64,000 nt of DNA from JBBQXH01 sp963710975 (GTDB taxonomy: Bacteria > Actinomycetota > Thermoleophilia > Gaiellales > Gaiellaceae), in contig CAVQCG010000001.1 in NCBI GenBank assembly GCA_963710975.1, forward strand, positions 248,001-312,000, read 5' to 3'. A program made the translations under genes and the position numbers. Under the pieces are notes generated by a model, which did no database searches, was not told the origin of the DNA, and saw only the letters and a list, made by a program, of their open reading frames with translations. Below, piece after piece: positions 16,591-26,165 of this stretch; position 1 is the stretch's first letter; each line of letters starts with the position of its first letter.

Positions 16591-17553
16591 ATGATCGGCG
16601 AGGTCACGTACCTCGAAGCGGTGCGGGCCGCGCTCGTCGATGCGCTACGCGACGACGAGCACGTCTTCCTCCTCGGCGAAGACATCGGTCACTTCGGTGG
16701 CGCCTTCGGCGTCACGAAGGGACTGTTCGAGGAGTTCGGCGAAGCGAGGGTCATGGACACGCCGATCGCGGAGGAAGGCTTCGTCGGCGCAGCCATCGGA
16801 GCCGCGTGGATGGGTGAACGACCGGTCGTCGAGCTGCAGTTCGCCGACTTCATAAGCTGTCCCTTCGACCTCATCGTCACTGTCGCGGCGAAGACGCACT
16901 GGCGGTCGGGTCAGCGCATCCCGATGGTGATCCGGGCCCCATTCGGGGGCGGGGTTCGCGGCGGCCCGTTCCACTCACAGTGTCCCGAAGGATGGTTCAT
17001 CGGCCAGCCCGGCCTGAAAGTGGTGTGCCCGGGGACGGTCGAGGACGCCTACGGACTACTTCGATCCGCGATCGAGGACGACGACCCGGTGCTCTACTTC
17101 GAGCACAAGGCGCTCTACCGCCGGCTCAAGGGTGAGCTTCCCGCCGCGGAGCACCGCACTCCGATCGGCTCCGCTTCTGTCGCGCGCGCGGGACGGGACG
17201 CGACCATCGTCACCTATGCCGCGGGCGTCGAGCTCGCGCTCGAGGCCTCCGATGGACTCGAAGTCGAGGTGCTCGACCTCCGCACCGTCTGGCCGATCGA
17301 CCGGCAGGCTGTGTTGGATTCGATCGCGAAGACATCCCGGTTGATGGTGCTGCAGGAGGCATCCGGTTCGACGGGTGTGGCCGGCCAGATTCTCAGGCTC
17401 GCGGCGTGCGACGGCTTCGAGCTTCTCGACGCACCGCCGGTACTCGTCGCACCACCCGACACACCCGTTCCATTCGCACCGGAGCTCGAGGATGCGTATC
17501 AACCGTCGGTCGCGACCGTGCGCCAGAGCCTGGAGGACCTCCTTGCCTTCTGA
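16591..17553 (+). CDS. 2-oxoacid/acetoin dehydrogenase E1 component, beta subunit
   Basis: 320 residues from the ATG at 16591; the frame stays open upstream, but this start matches the family N-terminus (GEVTYLEAVRAALVDAL). Features: LLGEDIGHFGGAFGVTKGL, DTPIAEEGFVGAAIGAAW, FADFISCPFDL, and the C-terminal transketolase domain with EVLDLRTVWPID. It pairs with the alpha subunit that follows with an 11-base overlap. The beta-before-alpha order is unusual. No E2 or E3 gene lies in the window, so the acceptor partner is encoded elsewhere. Confidence 0.9.
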   Translation: MIGEVTYLEAVRAALVDALRDDEHVFLLGEDIGHFGGAFGVTKGLFEEFGEARVMDTPIAEEGFVGAAIGAAWMGERPVVELQFADFISCPFDLIVTVAAKTHWRSGQRIPMVIRAPFGGGVRGGPFHSQCPEGWFIGQPGLKVVCPGTVEDAYGLLRSAIEDDDPVLYFEHKALYRRLKGELPAAEHRTPIGSASVARAGRDATIVTYAAGVELALEASDGLEVEVLDLRTVWPIDRQAVLDSIAKTSRLMVLQEASGSTGVAGQILRLAACDGFELLDAPPVLVAPPDTPVPFAPELEDAYQPSVATVRQSLEDLLAF

Positions 17554-18549
17554 CGGCCCCGGTCTCCTGCCGGCTGTCGAGGCCGCGGGCGTACCTCTCG
17601 AGACGAAGCTCGAGCTGTTCCGTCTGATGTTGCTCCAGCGGCTGACCGAGGAGCGCATCATCGCCCTGTACCGGCAAGGGCGAATCGTCGGCAGTGTCTA
17701 CACCGGCTTCATGCAGGAGGCCGTCGCGGCAGGCGCGGGCCTCGCTCTCGGGCCCGACGACGTGGTCGCGCCCCTGAACCGCGAGCTTGCCTGCCACTAC
17801 GCACGCGGCGTCACCGTCGCAGAGGCGCTGAAGAACTTCCTCGGGAAAGGCGATGGTCCAACGCTCGGACGGGACGGCAACATGCATTTCGGCGTGCCGT
17901 CGAAGGGCGTCTTCCCCCTCGTCTCGATGCTCGGGGATCTGGTCCCGGTCGTCGTCGGCGCTGCCCTCGCCTTCAAACGGCGAAACGAGCCAAGGGTCGC
18001 GATGACCTTTTTCGGCGACGGAGCGATGTCGACGGGTGACGTCCACGAGGGACTCAACCTCGCGGGCGTCTTGCAGGTGCCGGCCGTCTTCGTGATCCAG
18101 TCGAACCGCTATGCCTACTCGACACCGACCGAGCGCCAGATGGTGAACACCGATATCTCGCAGCGCATCGCGGGCGGCTGGAGCATCCCCTGCGAGCGTG
18201 TGGACGGGACTGATGCGCTCGCCGTCTACGAGACCGTCAGCGCTGCGGTCGAGCGCGCGCGATCGGGTTGGGGGCCCCAGGCAGTCGAGGCGCTCTCGCT
18301 CCGAGGTCACGGCCACGCTGCGCATGACGATGCCCGATACGTTCCCGACGAGCTCCGGGCCCGGTTCGCAGACCCTGTCGGACGTCTCGCGGCGCGTCTT
18401 CGCCTGGACGGGATGAGCGATGAGGTGATCGACGGTCGACGGATCACCGCCGCCGAGGAGGTCGCAGCCGGCCTGGCCGAAGCCGAGGCCGCCCCGGCCC
18501 CCGATCCCGCCTTGCTCGAGCAGGGCGTCTACGCGACACCGATCGTGCG

Positions 18550-18553
<4 letters not shown>
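17543..18553 (+). CDS. 2-oxoacid/acetoin dehydrogenase E1 component, alpha subunit
   Basis: 336 residues. The TTG at 17543 is chosen because GGAGG lies 6 bases upstream and no better start exists. The thiamine diphosphate motif is FFGDGAMSTGDVHEGLNLAG followed by the SNRYAYSTP region, with the substrate loop LGRDGNMHFG. It decarboxylates a 2-oxoacid or acetoin with TPP. It overlaps E1 beta by 11 bases and gnd by ATGA, so all three are translated together. Confidence 0.9.
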
Positions 18554-20001
<1,448 letters not shown>

Positions 20002-20009
20002 ACGGCCGG

Positions 20010-20988
20010 TCGGTTAAGAGCCAATCGCCCCGGGACCACGCGGACCACACCAGGAGAGCAGTTAGCGACGCCTGCGACGCCTCATCACCGGGCATCACAT
20101 GGCTGTAAACATCGAGGCTCATCGACGGCCGGGAGCGCCCGAGACCCTTCGCCAACCCGGCGGCAGGCACGCCCTGCCCATTTCCTCACGATCCCCTCGG
20201 TGACGCCCTGAAACACACGCCGTTCTGCCGTCCGATCGTCGGGCGGACACGTATCGACGATGACCTCCATCGTCCATTTGGGGATCTGCACCCACAGTGA
20301 AACCCTCGTCTCGTCTGTGACCGCTTTAGCCGCGCCTGACAACCGGCGACGTCTATATCGCCCCAGGTCAAGTCGAGAACCTCCCCGATCCTCAACGCTG
20401 TCTGCTCGATGAGGACCCGCGGCAGGCGGTGCCGTACCGGCCCGATCTCCTCGAGGATCGCCAGGTACTGCTTCGCTGTCGGCGGCGTCACCTCCTCGCG
20501 CTGGTAGCTCGGGAGTTTCACCGAGCGATGCCGGGCCGGGTTGGGATCAAGGCTCGCGTAGTCGAGGACGAGCCGGAACGTTGTGAACCACTTCTCGACC
20601 GACCCGGGTCTCATGGCACGCGAGAGCCCCGCCGCGATCTCCTGACAGTCGGCCGGGATGAATGTGAACGGGTCGCGGTGGCGACAAGCTCGACAAGCCG
20701 CGAACGGTGCTGGCGCTAGCCGAGAAGGGTCGAGGCCGCAAGATCGAGGCGTGATTCGACGAAAGCGTCGTGGAACTCGGGATAGCTGCGCCTTACCGGC
20801 TTCCGAACCGTGAGTGCAGCGAGCGCATCTGCCGGGTCCCGGCCCGCTGCGAGCGCCCCTGCGACCAGATCGCGACGGATGCGCGCCTTCCGTAATGTCG
20901 TGAACGAACCCGCGTGCCGGACCGGCACGCAGCAAACGACGAGGGCCCGCGGGTGCCACTGGTGGCACGGGTGTAGAGCCTCTGACAT
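20010..20988 (-). pseudogene. Decayed tyrosine recombinase/integrase
   Basis: Fragments in different frames, in order. The N-terminal part (FTTLRKARIRRDLVAGALAA, 20716-20988) is followed by the core-binding and first catalytic part (LIEQTALRIGEVLDLTWGDI with the first Arg, about 20330-20700). A third frame (WTMEVIVDTCPPDD then GIVRKWAGRACRRVG) leads to the C-terminal Tyr box SMSLDVYSHVMPGDEA (about 20066-20115). The HxxR box that should lie between the last two is missing, so an internal deletion accompanies the frameshifts. The original stop is lost: the last frame runs into gnd antisense. A remnant of a past integration. Confidence 0.8.
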
Positions 20989-21008
20989 CAGCGGAGGAGA
21001 GCCTCTGG

Positions 21009-21280
21009 GTGATCACCTACCATGACGCCGGGCATGCCGTCGCTGCTCACCTGCTCGGCGGGCGCATCACCGGCCCCCTCAGCATCCGGCAGACAAAGCG
21101 CTGGCGCGGCGTCTGCCACGTCCGTGCCCCACGGCTGTCGAGCCGAGACATCGACAGGATCCCCTTCGACCTTCCCCTCGCGGTCTTCCCGCCGCCGTGC
21201 GCAGAAGCATCGAATGCTCGATAATCATCCACCTGGCGGGCCCGGCCGCCGAAGAGCTTCGCCTAGGTTTCGCGACGTAG
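21009..21280 (+). pseudogene. M41 peptidase-like fragment (HDAGH), frameshifted and truncated
   Basis: From the GTG at 21009 the frame reads ITYHDAGHAVAAHLLGGRIT, the zinc-peptidase helix of M41/FtsH-like proteins with HDAGH in place of HEAGH. The frame breaks near 21190-21200 (PLAVFP) and continues as AVRRSIECSIIIHLAGPAAEE in the next frame, ending at 21280. With the break repaired it is about 90 residues, too short for the usual domain. It neighbours the dead integrase and may be its former cargo. Confidence 0.6.
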
Positions 21281-21417
21281 GAAGTTGAGCAACGCCGGAT
21301 GGGCTGATGTCGAATCGGTCGAGGTCAAGATCCTCGGTGGCGAGTCTAACCCTCAGGTCGTGTAACTCCTTCTGATCGGATCGAGGACGGTCCGGCGCTG
21401 GCGAGCGCCGTCCGGTG

Positions 21418-21765
21418 TCAGGGCTTAGCGGAGTGGTGGGGGCTCTCGGCGGAGAGTTCGTTGAGGAGGACTTGGCTTTCTGCGAGTTGGGAGGTGAGGA
21501 TTTGGCGGGCTGTTTCGAGGAGCTGGAAGATCCGCGGGTCTTTGATGCGATAGAAGACGCTTGTACCTTCCTTGCGGCTCTCCAGCAGCCCTTGCTTGCG
21601 GAGAGCGCTGAGGTGTTGAGAGGTTCCGCTCGAGTCGAGCTCTAGCGCGGCTTGGAGGTCACCGACGCCGCGTTCGCCTTCGCGGAGAAGCTCGAGGATG
21701 CGGACACGGGCGGGGTGCCCGAGCACCCTGAAGAGCTCCGCCTTGGCGGCGTACGTCTCAGGCAT
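21418..21765 (-). CDS. ArsR-family winged-helix regulator
   Basis: 115 residues: FRVLGHPARVRILELLREGE, the recognition helix LDSSGTSQHLSALRKQGLLE and the wing region SVFYRIKDPRIFQLL are typical ArsR/SmtB. The metal-binding Cys residues of ArsR/CadC are absent, so the signal is not an obvious thiol metal site. It is divergent from the sigma factor across a notably AT-rich gap that holds two GAAACTT repeats. It may control both. Confidence 0.9.
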   Translation of the reverse strand: MPETYAAKAELFRVLGHPARVRILELLREGERGVGDLQAALELDSSGTSQHLSALRKQGLLESRKEGTSVFYRIKDPRIFQLLETARQILTSQLAESQVLLNELSAESPHHSAKP

Positions 21766-21854
21766 GGCCGCAGTATCTCAGAAACTTCAGTAGAAACTTG
21801 TTATCTTCGGAATCACCAAAATATGGAGGTCTTTGAGATACGGGGTCGTGAGAG
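21766..21854. promoter_or_regulatory. AT-rich divergent control region with GAAACTT direct repeats
   Basis: 89 bp between arsR and the sigma factor gene, far richer in A/T than its surroundings. GAAACTT occurs at 21781-21787 and 21793-21799, a 12-bp period that places both copies on nearly the same helix face. This is a plausible ArsR operator overlapping promoters. Confidence 0.5.
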
Positions 21855-23031
21855 TTGTACGAGGCTGAGAATCGGTCAGCGGTAACAGCGGGCGGCGCCT
21901 TCCCGTGCGACACGGACGGACTGGCTGGGCTCGTGGCGCTGGCGCGAGAGCAGGGTTTTCTCACTGACGAGGAGATCGTCGGTGAGTTGGAAGATGTCGA
22001 GCTGACGCGGCGGCAGTTCGAGGGCTTCTGCGGGGATCTGGCTGAGCTCGGGGTCGAGCTGGCGGTCGGGGCCGAGCGCGATTCGCTGGCCGCCCGGCTG
22101 AACATCGTCGAGAACGAGGCCCCTGCCTCGGGGCTCGCTACTGCCGAGGAACCGCTCGGTTCGCTGCAACTGTACTTCCAGGCGATCGGACGCGTCCCGC
22201 TCCTGACAGCCAATCAGGAGGTGGCGCTCGCGAAGCGGATCGAACGTGGCGACCTGAGCGCCAAGAGTCAGATGGTTGAGGCGAACCTGCGGCTCGTGGT
22301 CTCGATCGCGAAGCGGTATCGCGGTACCGGGCTCTCGTTTCTTGACCTGATCCAGGAAGGCACATTGGGTCTGATTCGCGCGGTCGAGAAGTTCGACTAC
22401 CGCCGAGGTCACAAGTTCTCCACGTACGCGACCTGGTGGATACGCCAGTCCATCTCCCGTGGAGCTATGGATACGTCACGGGTGATCCGTCTCCCGGTTC
22501 ATATCGCCGAGCGGCTCAACCGGGTAAAAGGCGCCAGCAGGGATCTCACCCGCGATCTGGGTCGCGAACCGACGCATCGCGAGGTTGCCGCCGAGCTGGG
22601 CATGCCTGTCGATGAGGTAGAGCATCTTCTGAGGATGGCCGAGCCCGCGCTCTCGCTCGAGAAGCCGATAGGAGCCGATGGAGACGGCGAGCTGATCGAC
22701 CTCATCCCGCACCCCGGGCGAGGAGACGCCGTTCGACAATGCAGCAGCCTCGTTGCAGCGCACGGACATCAGCCGGGCGCTCGAGGCGCTGCCAGACCGA
22801 AGCCGCATCGTGATCGAGCTTCGTTACGGCCTGGACGGGAACACGGCCGCGACTCTCGGCGAGATCGGAGGACGCCTCGGCATCACGCGCGAGCGCGTCC
22901 GCCAGATCGAGAACGAAGCGCTCACGCGACTCAACACCCTGCCCGAGGCCCAGCGCCTTCGCAACGAGCCCTGGCTCAACCCCCCGACAAGCCAGCCGCC
23001 CAACCCCAAAGCGCGACGACCCACACCATAG
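21855..23031 (+). pseudogene. RpoD-type sigma-70 factor, frameshifted before region 4
   Basis: The first frame (TTG 21855) holds a region 1.1-like segment (LTDEEIVGELEDVELTRRQF), region 1.2 (LQLYFQAIGRVPLLTANQEV), region 2 (NLRLVVSIAKRYRGTGLSFL, then FSTYATWWIRQSISR) and region 3. After DLIP near 22705-22716 it goes out of frame. Region 4 continues in the next frame (EETPFDNAAASLQRTDIS, then LGITRERVRQIENEAL). With one base removed the product is about 390 residues: a group 1/2 primary-like sigma factor that recognises -10 and -35 elements. A single-base error is likely because every region is conserved. Confidence 0.85.
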
Positions 23032-23050
23032 AAAGCCGACGGCCGCCACC

Positions 23051-23499
23051 ATGACTGTTCACAGCAGGATGTCCGAGACGCTCTTCGTTCTACCCGAGAC
23101 AGAGATCCGTGACGCAGCCAGGATCATGCGAGACCTTGATGTCGCGGCCCTGCCAGTCTGGGACGGGGAGCACGTCCTCGGTATCGTGACCGTCCGCGAC
23201 ATCGTGTTCAGGCAGGTCGCGACAGGCCGCGAACTAGGACTCGTCGGCTCGGTGATGAGTCCTCTCGTGGGCGTCATCCCATCGCACGAGCCAATACGGA
23301 GAAGGCGCTCGCCCTGATGGACGAGCTCCGCGTCGATCTCTTACCGGTCAGCCACAGTGAGCAGCTCGTCGGCATCGTGACCGCTGCAGATCTCATGACC
23401 CTCCCGGCCGCGCAGGCCCGCGCCCCGACCCACCGTCGATCGCCTGACTCCGGCGCGCCATTGGCACCGGCACCAAGAGCATCCTCGCGGGCGGAGTGA
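23051..23499 (+). pseudogene. Tandem CBS-domain protein, frameshifted between the two CBS motifs
   Basis: The first CBS unit (ATG 23051) includes VLPETEIRDAARIMRDLDVA and VLGIVTVRDIVFRQV. The second lies in another frame (ALMDELRVDLLPVSHSEQLV then GIVTAADLMT). Adding one G at GAGCCAAT (about 23290) joins them as SHEANTEKALALMDEL, giving about 149 residues. CBS pairs bind adenine nucleotides and regulate partner proteins. It follows the sigma gene by 19 bp and may be co-transcribed. The C-terminal tail is low-complexity and Arg/Pro/Ala-rich. Confidence 0.78.
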
Positions 23500-23920
23500 T
23501 CGTGGGCCTCCTGCGCACCTTCCGTGGCTCACGACGACGCGTGTACGAGCGACCGCCGCAAGGAGAATGCACACGCCGCTCACGGCGCCACCCGCCGGCA
23601 TCGTTCCGCTTCCGGCCGTCAGTAACACGCTCGGTGTCACTCCGAGCCAGAGGGCCGAGCCGAACCACTCGAAGCACACGTGACTCCCACCAACCAGGCT
23701 GGGGCAGGGGGCGGGTCGGATTGAGCGGCCTTTAACCTGCTGAGAAGGCTCGCGCCTGTGCCTCTCGGGTAACCGTGTGCGAGTCACCCAGGAGGTCTCG
23801 GCAGGGCCTTCGTCTCCGCCCGCGTCCGGGCCAGCGATGAGGGGCGTCCAACTTGTCCGGGCGCCCCTCACGCTTGTGCCTATGGTTCGGCGTGAAGGCA
23901 AATTGCGACAGCGGATCGTC
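23500..23920. other. No supported gene; possible decayed membrane-protein segment
   Basis: About 420 bp without a convincing gene. On the minus strand one frame near 23570-23690 encodes a hydrophobic stretch (WFGSALWLGVTPSVLL, then AGGAVSGVCILLAAVART) that could be a remnant of a membrane protein. It has no start or ribosome site and the flanking codons look random. Confidence 0.35.
23838..23870. terminator. Inverted repeat downstream of the LysE-like remnant
   Basis: TGAGGGGCG (23838-23846) pairs perfectly with CGCCCCTCA (23862-23870) across a 15-base loop. It lies about 50 bp after the LysE-like frame on the minus strand, so it could be its terminator. There is no T-tract. Confidence 0.4.
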
Positions 23921-24103
23921 TCAGCGCTCGGCGAGCGCCAGCTTCGCGCCGAGCGCGACAAACGCGCAAGCAAAGCTCCTGCGCATCCAAGTCAGCACGC
24001 GTGGACGCGAGATCACGTGGCTGCGTATCGACGCGGCGAACAGTCCGTAGACGACGAAGACGGCGAACGTCAGCAGCATGAATACGGCGCTCAACTCGAG
24101 CAT
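23921..24103 (-). pseudogene. C-terminal remnant of a LysE-family exporter
   Basis: 60 residues with two hydrophobic segments (VFMLLTFAVFVVYGLFAASI and FACAFVALGAKLALAER) joined by RPRVLTWMRR, matching the last two helices of LysE-type amino acid exporters. The frame can be extended upstream only to about 24150 before a stop, so the four N-terminal helices are missing. It is adjacent to the decayed integrase zone. Confidence 0.5.
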
Positions 24104-24200
24104 GTAACGGCGGGCCAGCCGCGAAGCGCCGAGACGCCCTGCTCGGATTTGCCGTCAGCCTGGTACGGTGGCTGGGTCAGCGCGACCAAGGAGGCGCAGC

Positions 24201-24356
24201 ATGAAGGTCGTCCACTGTCCATGCGGAACCGATGTCGAGGGCGAGAGCGACGATCAGCTCGTTGCGAACGTCGAGGCGCACATCTCGGCCGATCATCCAG
24301 ACATGGTCGGCAAGTACTCCCGGGAGCAGATCCTGGAGATGGCCCACACGCACTGA
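24201..24356 (+). CDS. DUF1059-like small protein
   Basis: 51 residues with AAGGAGG six bases before the ATG. The pattern CPCGTDVEGESDDQLVANVE followed by HISADHPDMVGKYS matches small DUF1059-type proteins (Cys pair, Asp/Glu-rich centre, conserved His residues). Function is unknown; metal binding by Cys and His is possible. It stands alone between the LysE remnant and a repeat region. Confidence 0.75.
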   Translation: MKVVHCPCGTDVEGESDDQLVANVEAHISADHPDMVGKYSREQILEMAHTH

Positions 24357-24380
24357 GGCCGAGCGCAGCCCAGGCCCGGT

Positions 24381-24477
24381 GCGGCGCCCTTACGGCGCCT
24401 TGCGCTCGCTCCGCGAGCGCGAACCCTTCGCAGCCGGCTACGCCATCTGCTGCGCGGCGCCCTACGGCGCCTTGCGC
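24381..24477. repeat. Two copies of a GC-rich hairpin repeat
   Basis: GCGGCGCCCTTACGGCGCCT (extended by TGCGCT) at 24381-24406 recurs at 24454-24478 with one T missing. Each copy contains the inverted repeat GGCGCC-CTTA/CTA-CGGCGCC, and the first is followed by a second hairpin (GCGCTCGCTCCGCGAGCGC). The second copy overlaps the last codons of the minus-strand cupin. It may be a REP-like element or a bidirectional terminator. Confidence 0.55.
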
Positions 24478-24879
24478 TTGACCGCCTCAGGATCGTTGTT
24501 GCCCGCCGCCTTGCGACGCTCGAGATCGTCGGGGTCGAAGAGCTTCCCATCACGCCCGACATAGCCGCCCGAGGCTCCGACGATGACGAGCACGAGGTCT
24601 TCGTCACCCGCGTTCCATACCTGACGCGGTGTCGGCGCCTCGACGTGGCACAGCCCGCCTGACCCCTAGCTCGAAGGCCTCGCCGTCGACCACGAAACCG
24701 GCGCGACCCTGTTGCACGATGTAGAGCTCGTCCTGCCTTTCGTGCGTATGGTCGAACCACTCGGTGCCGGGCGGGAGGACGAGCGCATTGACCCCGAACG
24801 CCGTCACCCCCAAGGGCTCCCTCACCTTCCGCATGAACCCCTCGCCAAGCTGATCGATGGTTGTTGCCCGGTAGCCCAT
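24462..24879 (-). pseudogene. Cupin-domain protein, frameshifted in a C run
   Basis: The N-terminal part (ATG 24877-24879) has the cupin motif PPGTEWFDHTHERQDELYIV and GRAGFVVDGEAFELG. The frame then fails at a C4 run (24663-24666; GGGG on the coding strand). Removing one G continues it as SGGLCHVEAPTPRQVWNAGD to KRKAP and a TAG at 24462. The repaired protein is about 138 residues. It is a single-domain cupin with an added polar tail (LFDPDDLERRKAAGNNDPEA); function unknown. A homopolymer error is likely. Confidence 0.78.
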
Positions 24880-24980
24880 GAGTCCTCCTCCGAGACACGT
24901 CGAATGGCCCGAGTCTGACTCATTGAACCGTGTCTTCGCGTGTGCAACGATGCGGCGAACCCCAAGCCGAGGAGGTTGAC

Positions 24981-25340
24981 ATGGCTGGACTCGAGATCAA
25001 GAACGTGAGCTCGCCGGACGAGACACGGCAACTCGCCGACAAGGGCACCGTGGGAGTCGTCAACGTCGGAGGGAACGCCGTCCTGGCGGGCCGGTGGAAC
25101 CCCGGATGGAAATGGTCGGAGCACGTGAAGCCGATCGTCGGCACTGACAGCTGCGAGGCGCCCCACCTGATCTACTGCGTGAGCGGCCGCATGCACGTCG
25201 TGATGGACGACGGAACAGAGGGAGAGGTCGGTCCGTTCGACATCGTTTCGATCGCGCCCGGGCACGACGCCTGGGTCGTGGGGGACGAGCCGTTCGTCGG
25301 CGTCGACTTCGGCGGCTACACCCAGTACGCCAAACAGTAG
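24981..25340 (+). CDS. Cupin-domain protein
   Basis: 119 residues from the ATG at 24981 with GAGGAGG upstream. The cupin core is GRWNPGWKWSEHVKPIVG, then HLIYCVSGRMHVVMDDG and IAPGHDAWVVGDEPFVGV. The first metal motif lacks the usual His-x-His pair. It stands alone, divergent from the frameshifted cupin and convergent with the SDR gene. Function unknown. Confidence 0.8.
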   Translation: MAGLEIKNVSSPDETRQLADKGTVGVVNVGGNAVLAGRWNPGWKWSEHVKPIVGTDSCEAPHLIYCVSGRMHVVMDDGTEGEVGPFDIVSIAPGHDAWVVGDEPFVGVDFGGYTQYAKQ

Positions 25341-25346
25341 GCGCGG

Positions 25347-26039
25347 TCAGCCAGACTGCGAGGTCGGCCGCACCAGGATCTCGTTGACGTCGACGTGCGG
25401 CGGCCGACTCACCGCGAACATCACGGCCTCGGCCACGTCGTCGGCGGTCAACGGCCCGGCGTCGGTGATCGGGTTGTCGAAGAAGGGCGTGTCCACCATG
25501 CCCGGTTCGACGACGGTGACTCGAACGCCAGTCCCGTCGACTTCCTGGCGGAGTGACTCGCCCATCCCCGTGACCGCCCACTTCGTCGACGAGTAGAGCG
25601 AGCCCGGCAATGCCTTGCGCCCCGCGACCGAGCCGGTGAGAACGATGTGCCCCTTCGCTTCCGTTACGGCCGGCAGGGTCGCCCTCACCGTGAGCGCGGC
25701 CCCGTAGACGTTCGTCAAGACCATGCTCTTCCAGAACTCGGGCGTCGACTCGAGGAAGCCTCGAGTGGCACCGAACCCGGCGTTCGCGAAGGCGACGTCG
25801 ATCCGCCCGAACGCGTCCAGCGCACGCTCCGCCATCGCACGTTGGTCGTCCCACTCCGTCACGTCGCAGGCGACGGCGATCGCCCGCTCCGACCCGCCGA
25901 GCTCGCCGGCAAGACGCTCGAGCTCGTCCAGGCGCCGCGAAGCGAGAACGAGCCGGTACCCGCTCGCGGCCGCACGCCGGGCGGTTGCCGCGCCGATGCC
26001 CGACGACGCGCCAGTGATGAGAAAGACCGGATCGGCCAT
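25347..26039 (-). CDS. Short-chain dehydrogenase/reductase
   Basis: 230 residues of SDR: FLITGASSGIGAATARRAAA, the VAFANAGFG replacement of NNAG, catalytic S in LTGSVAGRKAL and YSSTKWAV (Y-x3-K), then PGMVDTPFFDN. The TGA of a short open frame (no start codon seen) upstream touches its ATG (TGATG). It resembles the NADP-dependent serine/3-hydroxy acid dehydrogenase subgroup, but the substrate is not assignable. Last gene of the minus group 25.3-29.3 kb. Confidence 0.88.
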   Translation of the reverse strand: MADPVFLITGASSGIGAATARRAAASGYRLVLASRRLDELERLAGELGGSERAIAVACDVTEWDDQRAMAERALDAFGRIDVAFANAGFGATRGFLESTPEFWKSMVLTNVYGAALTVRATLPAVTEAKGHIVLTGSVAGRKALPGSLYSSTKWAVTGMGESLRQEVDGTGVRVTVVEPGMVDTPFFDNPITDAGPLTADDVAEAVMFAVSRPPHVDVNEILVRPTSQSG

Positions 26040-26063
26040 CAGGATGGGCTCGTCGTCACAATT

Positions 26064-26077
26064 CCGGTCGGTCGGTC
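26064..26077. promoter_or_regulatory. CGGT tandem repeat upstream of SDR gene
   Basis: CCGGTCGGTCGGTC in the 126-bp gap between the CrtI-like gene and the SDR gene. It repeats the CGGTCGG core seen in the TetR-type palindrome at 14764 and at 20001-20015. Regulatory use is inferred only. Confidence 0.25.
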
Positions 26078-26165
26078 ACGCACGTTCCACAACTCCAGGT
26101 AGTACCGGTGGGTGATGAGCTTACCGAGCAGCCTGCCTCTCCCCGCATCGCTTCTCGCTCCGAGG

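Noticed and set aside
26040..26165. Short coding frame ending in TGATG before the SDR
   Set aside because: The frame (around LLGKLITHRYYLELWNVRDR) has no start codon or ribosome site; left as intergenic.
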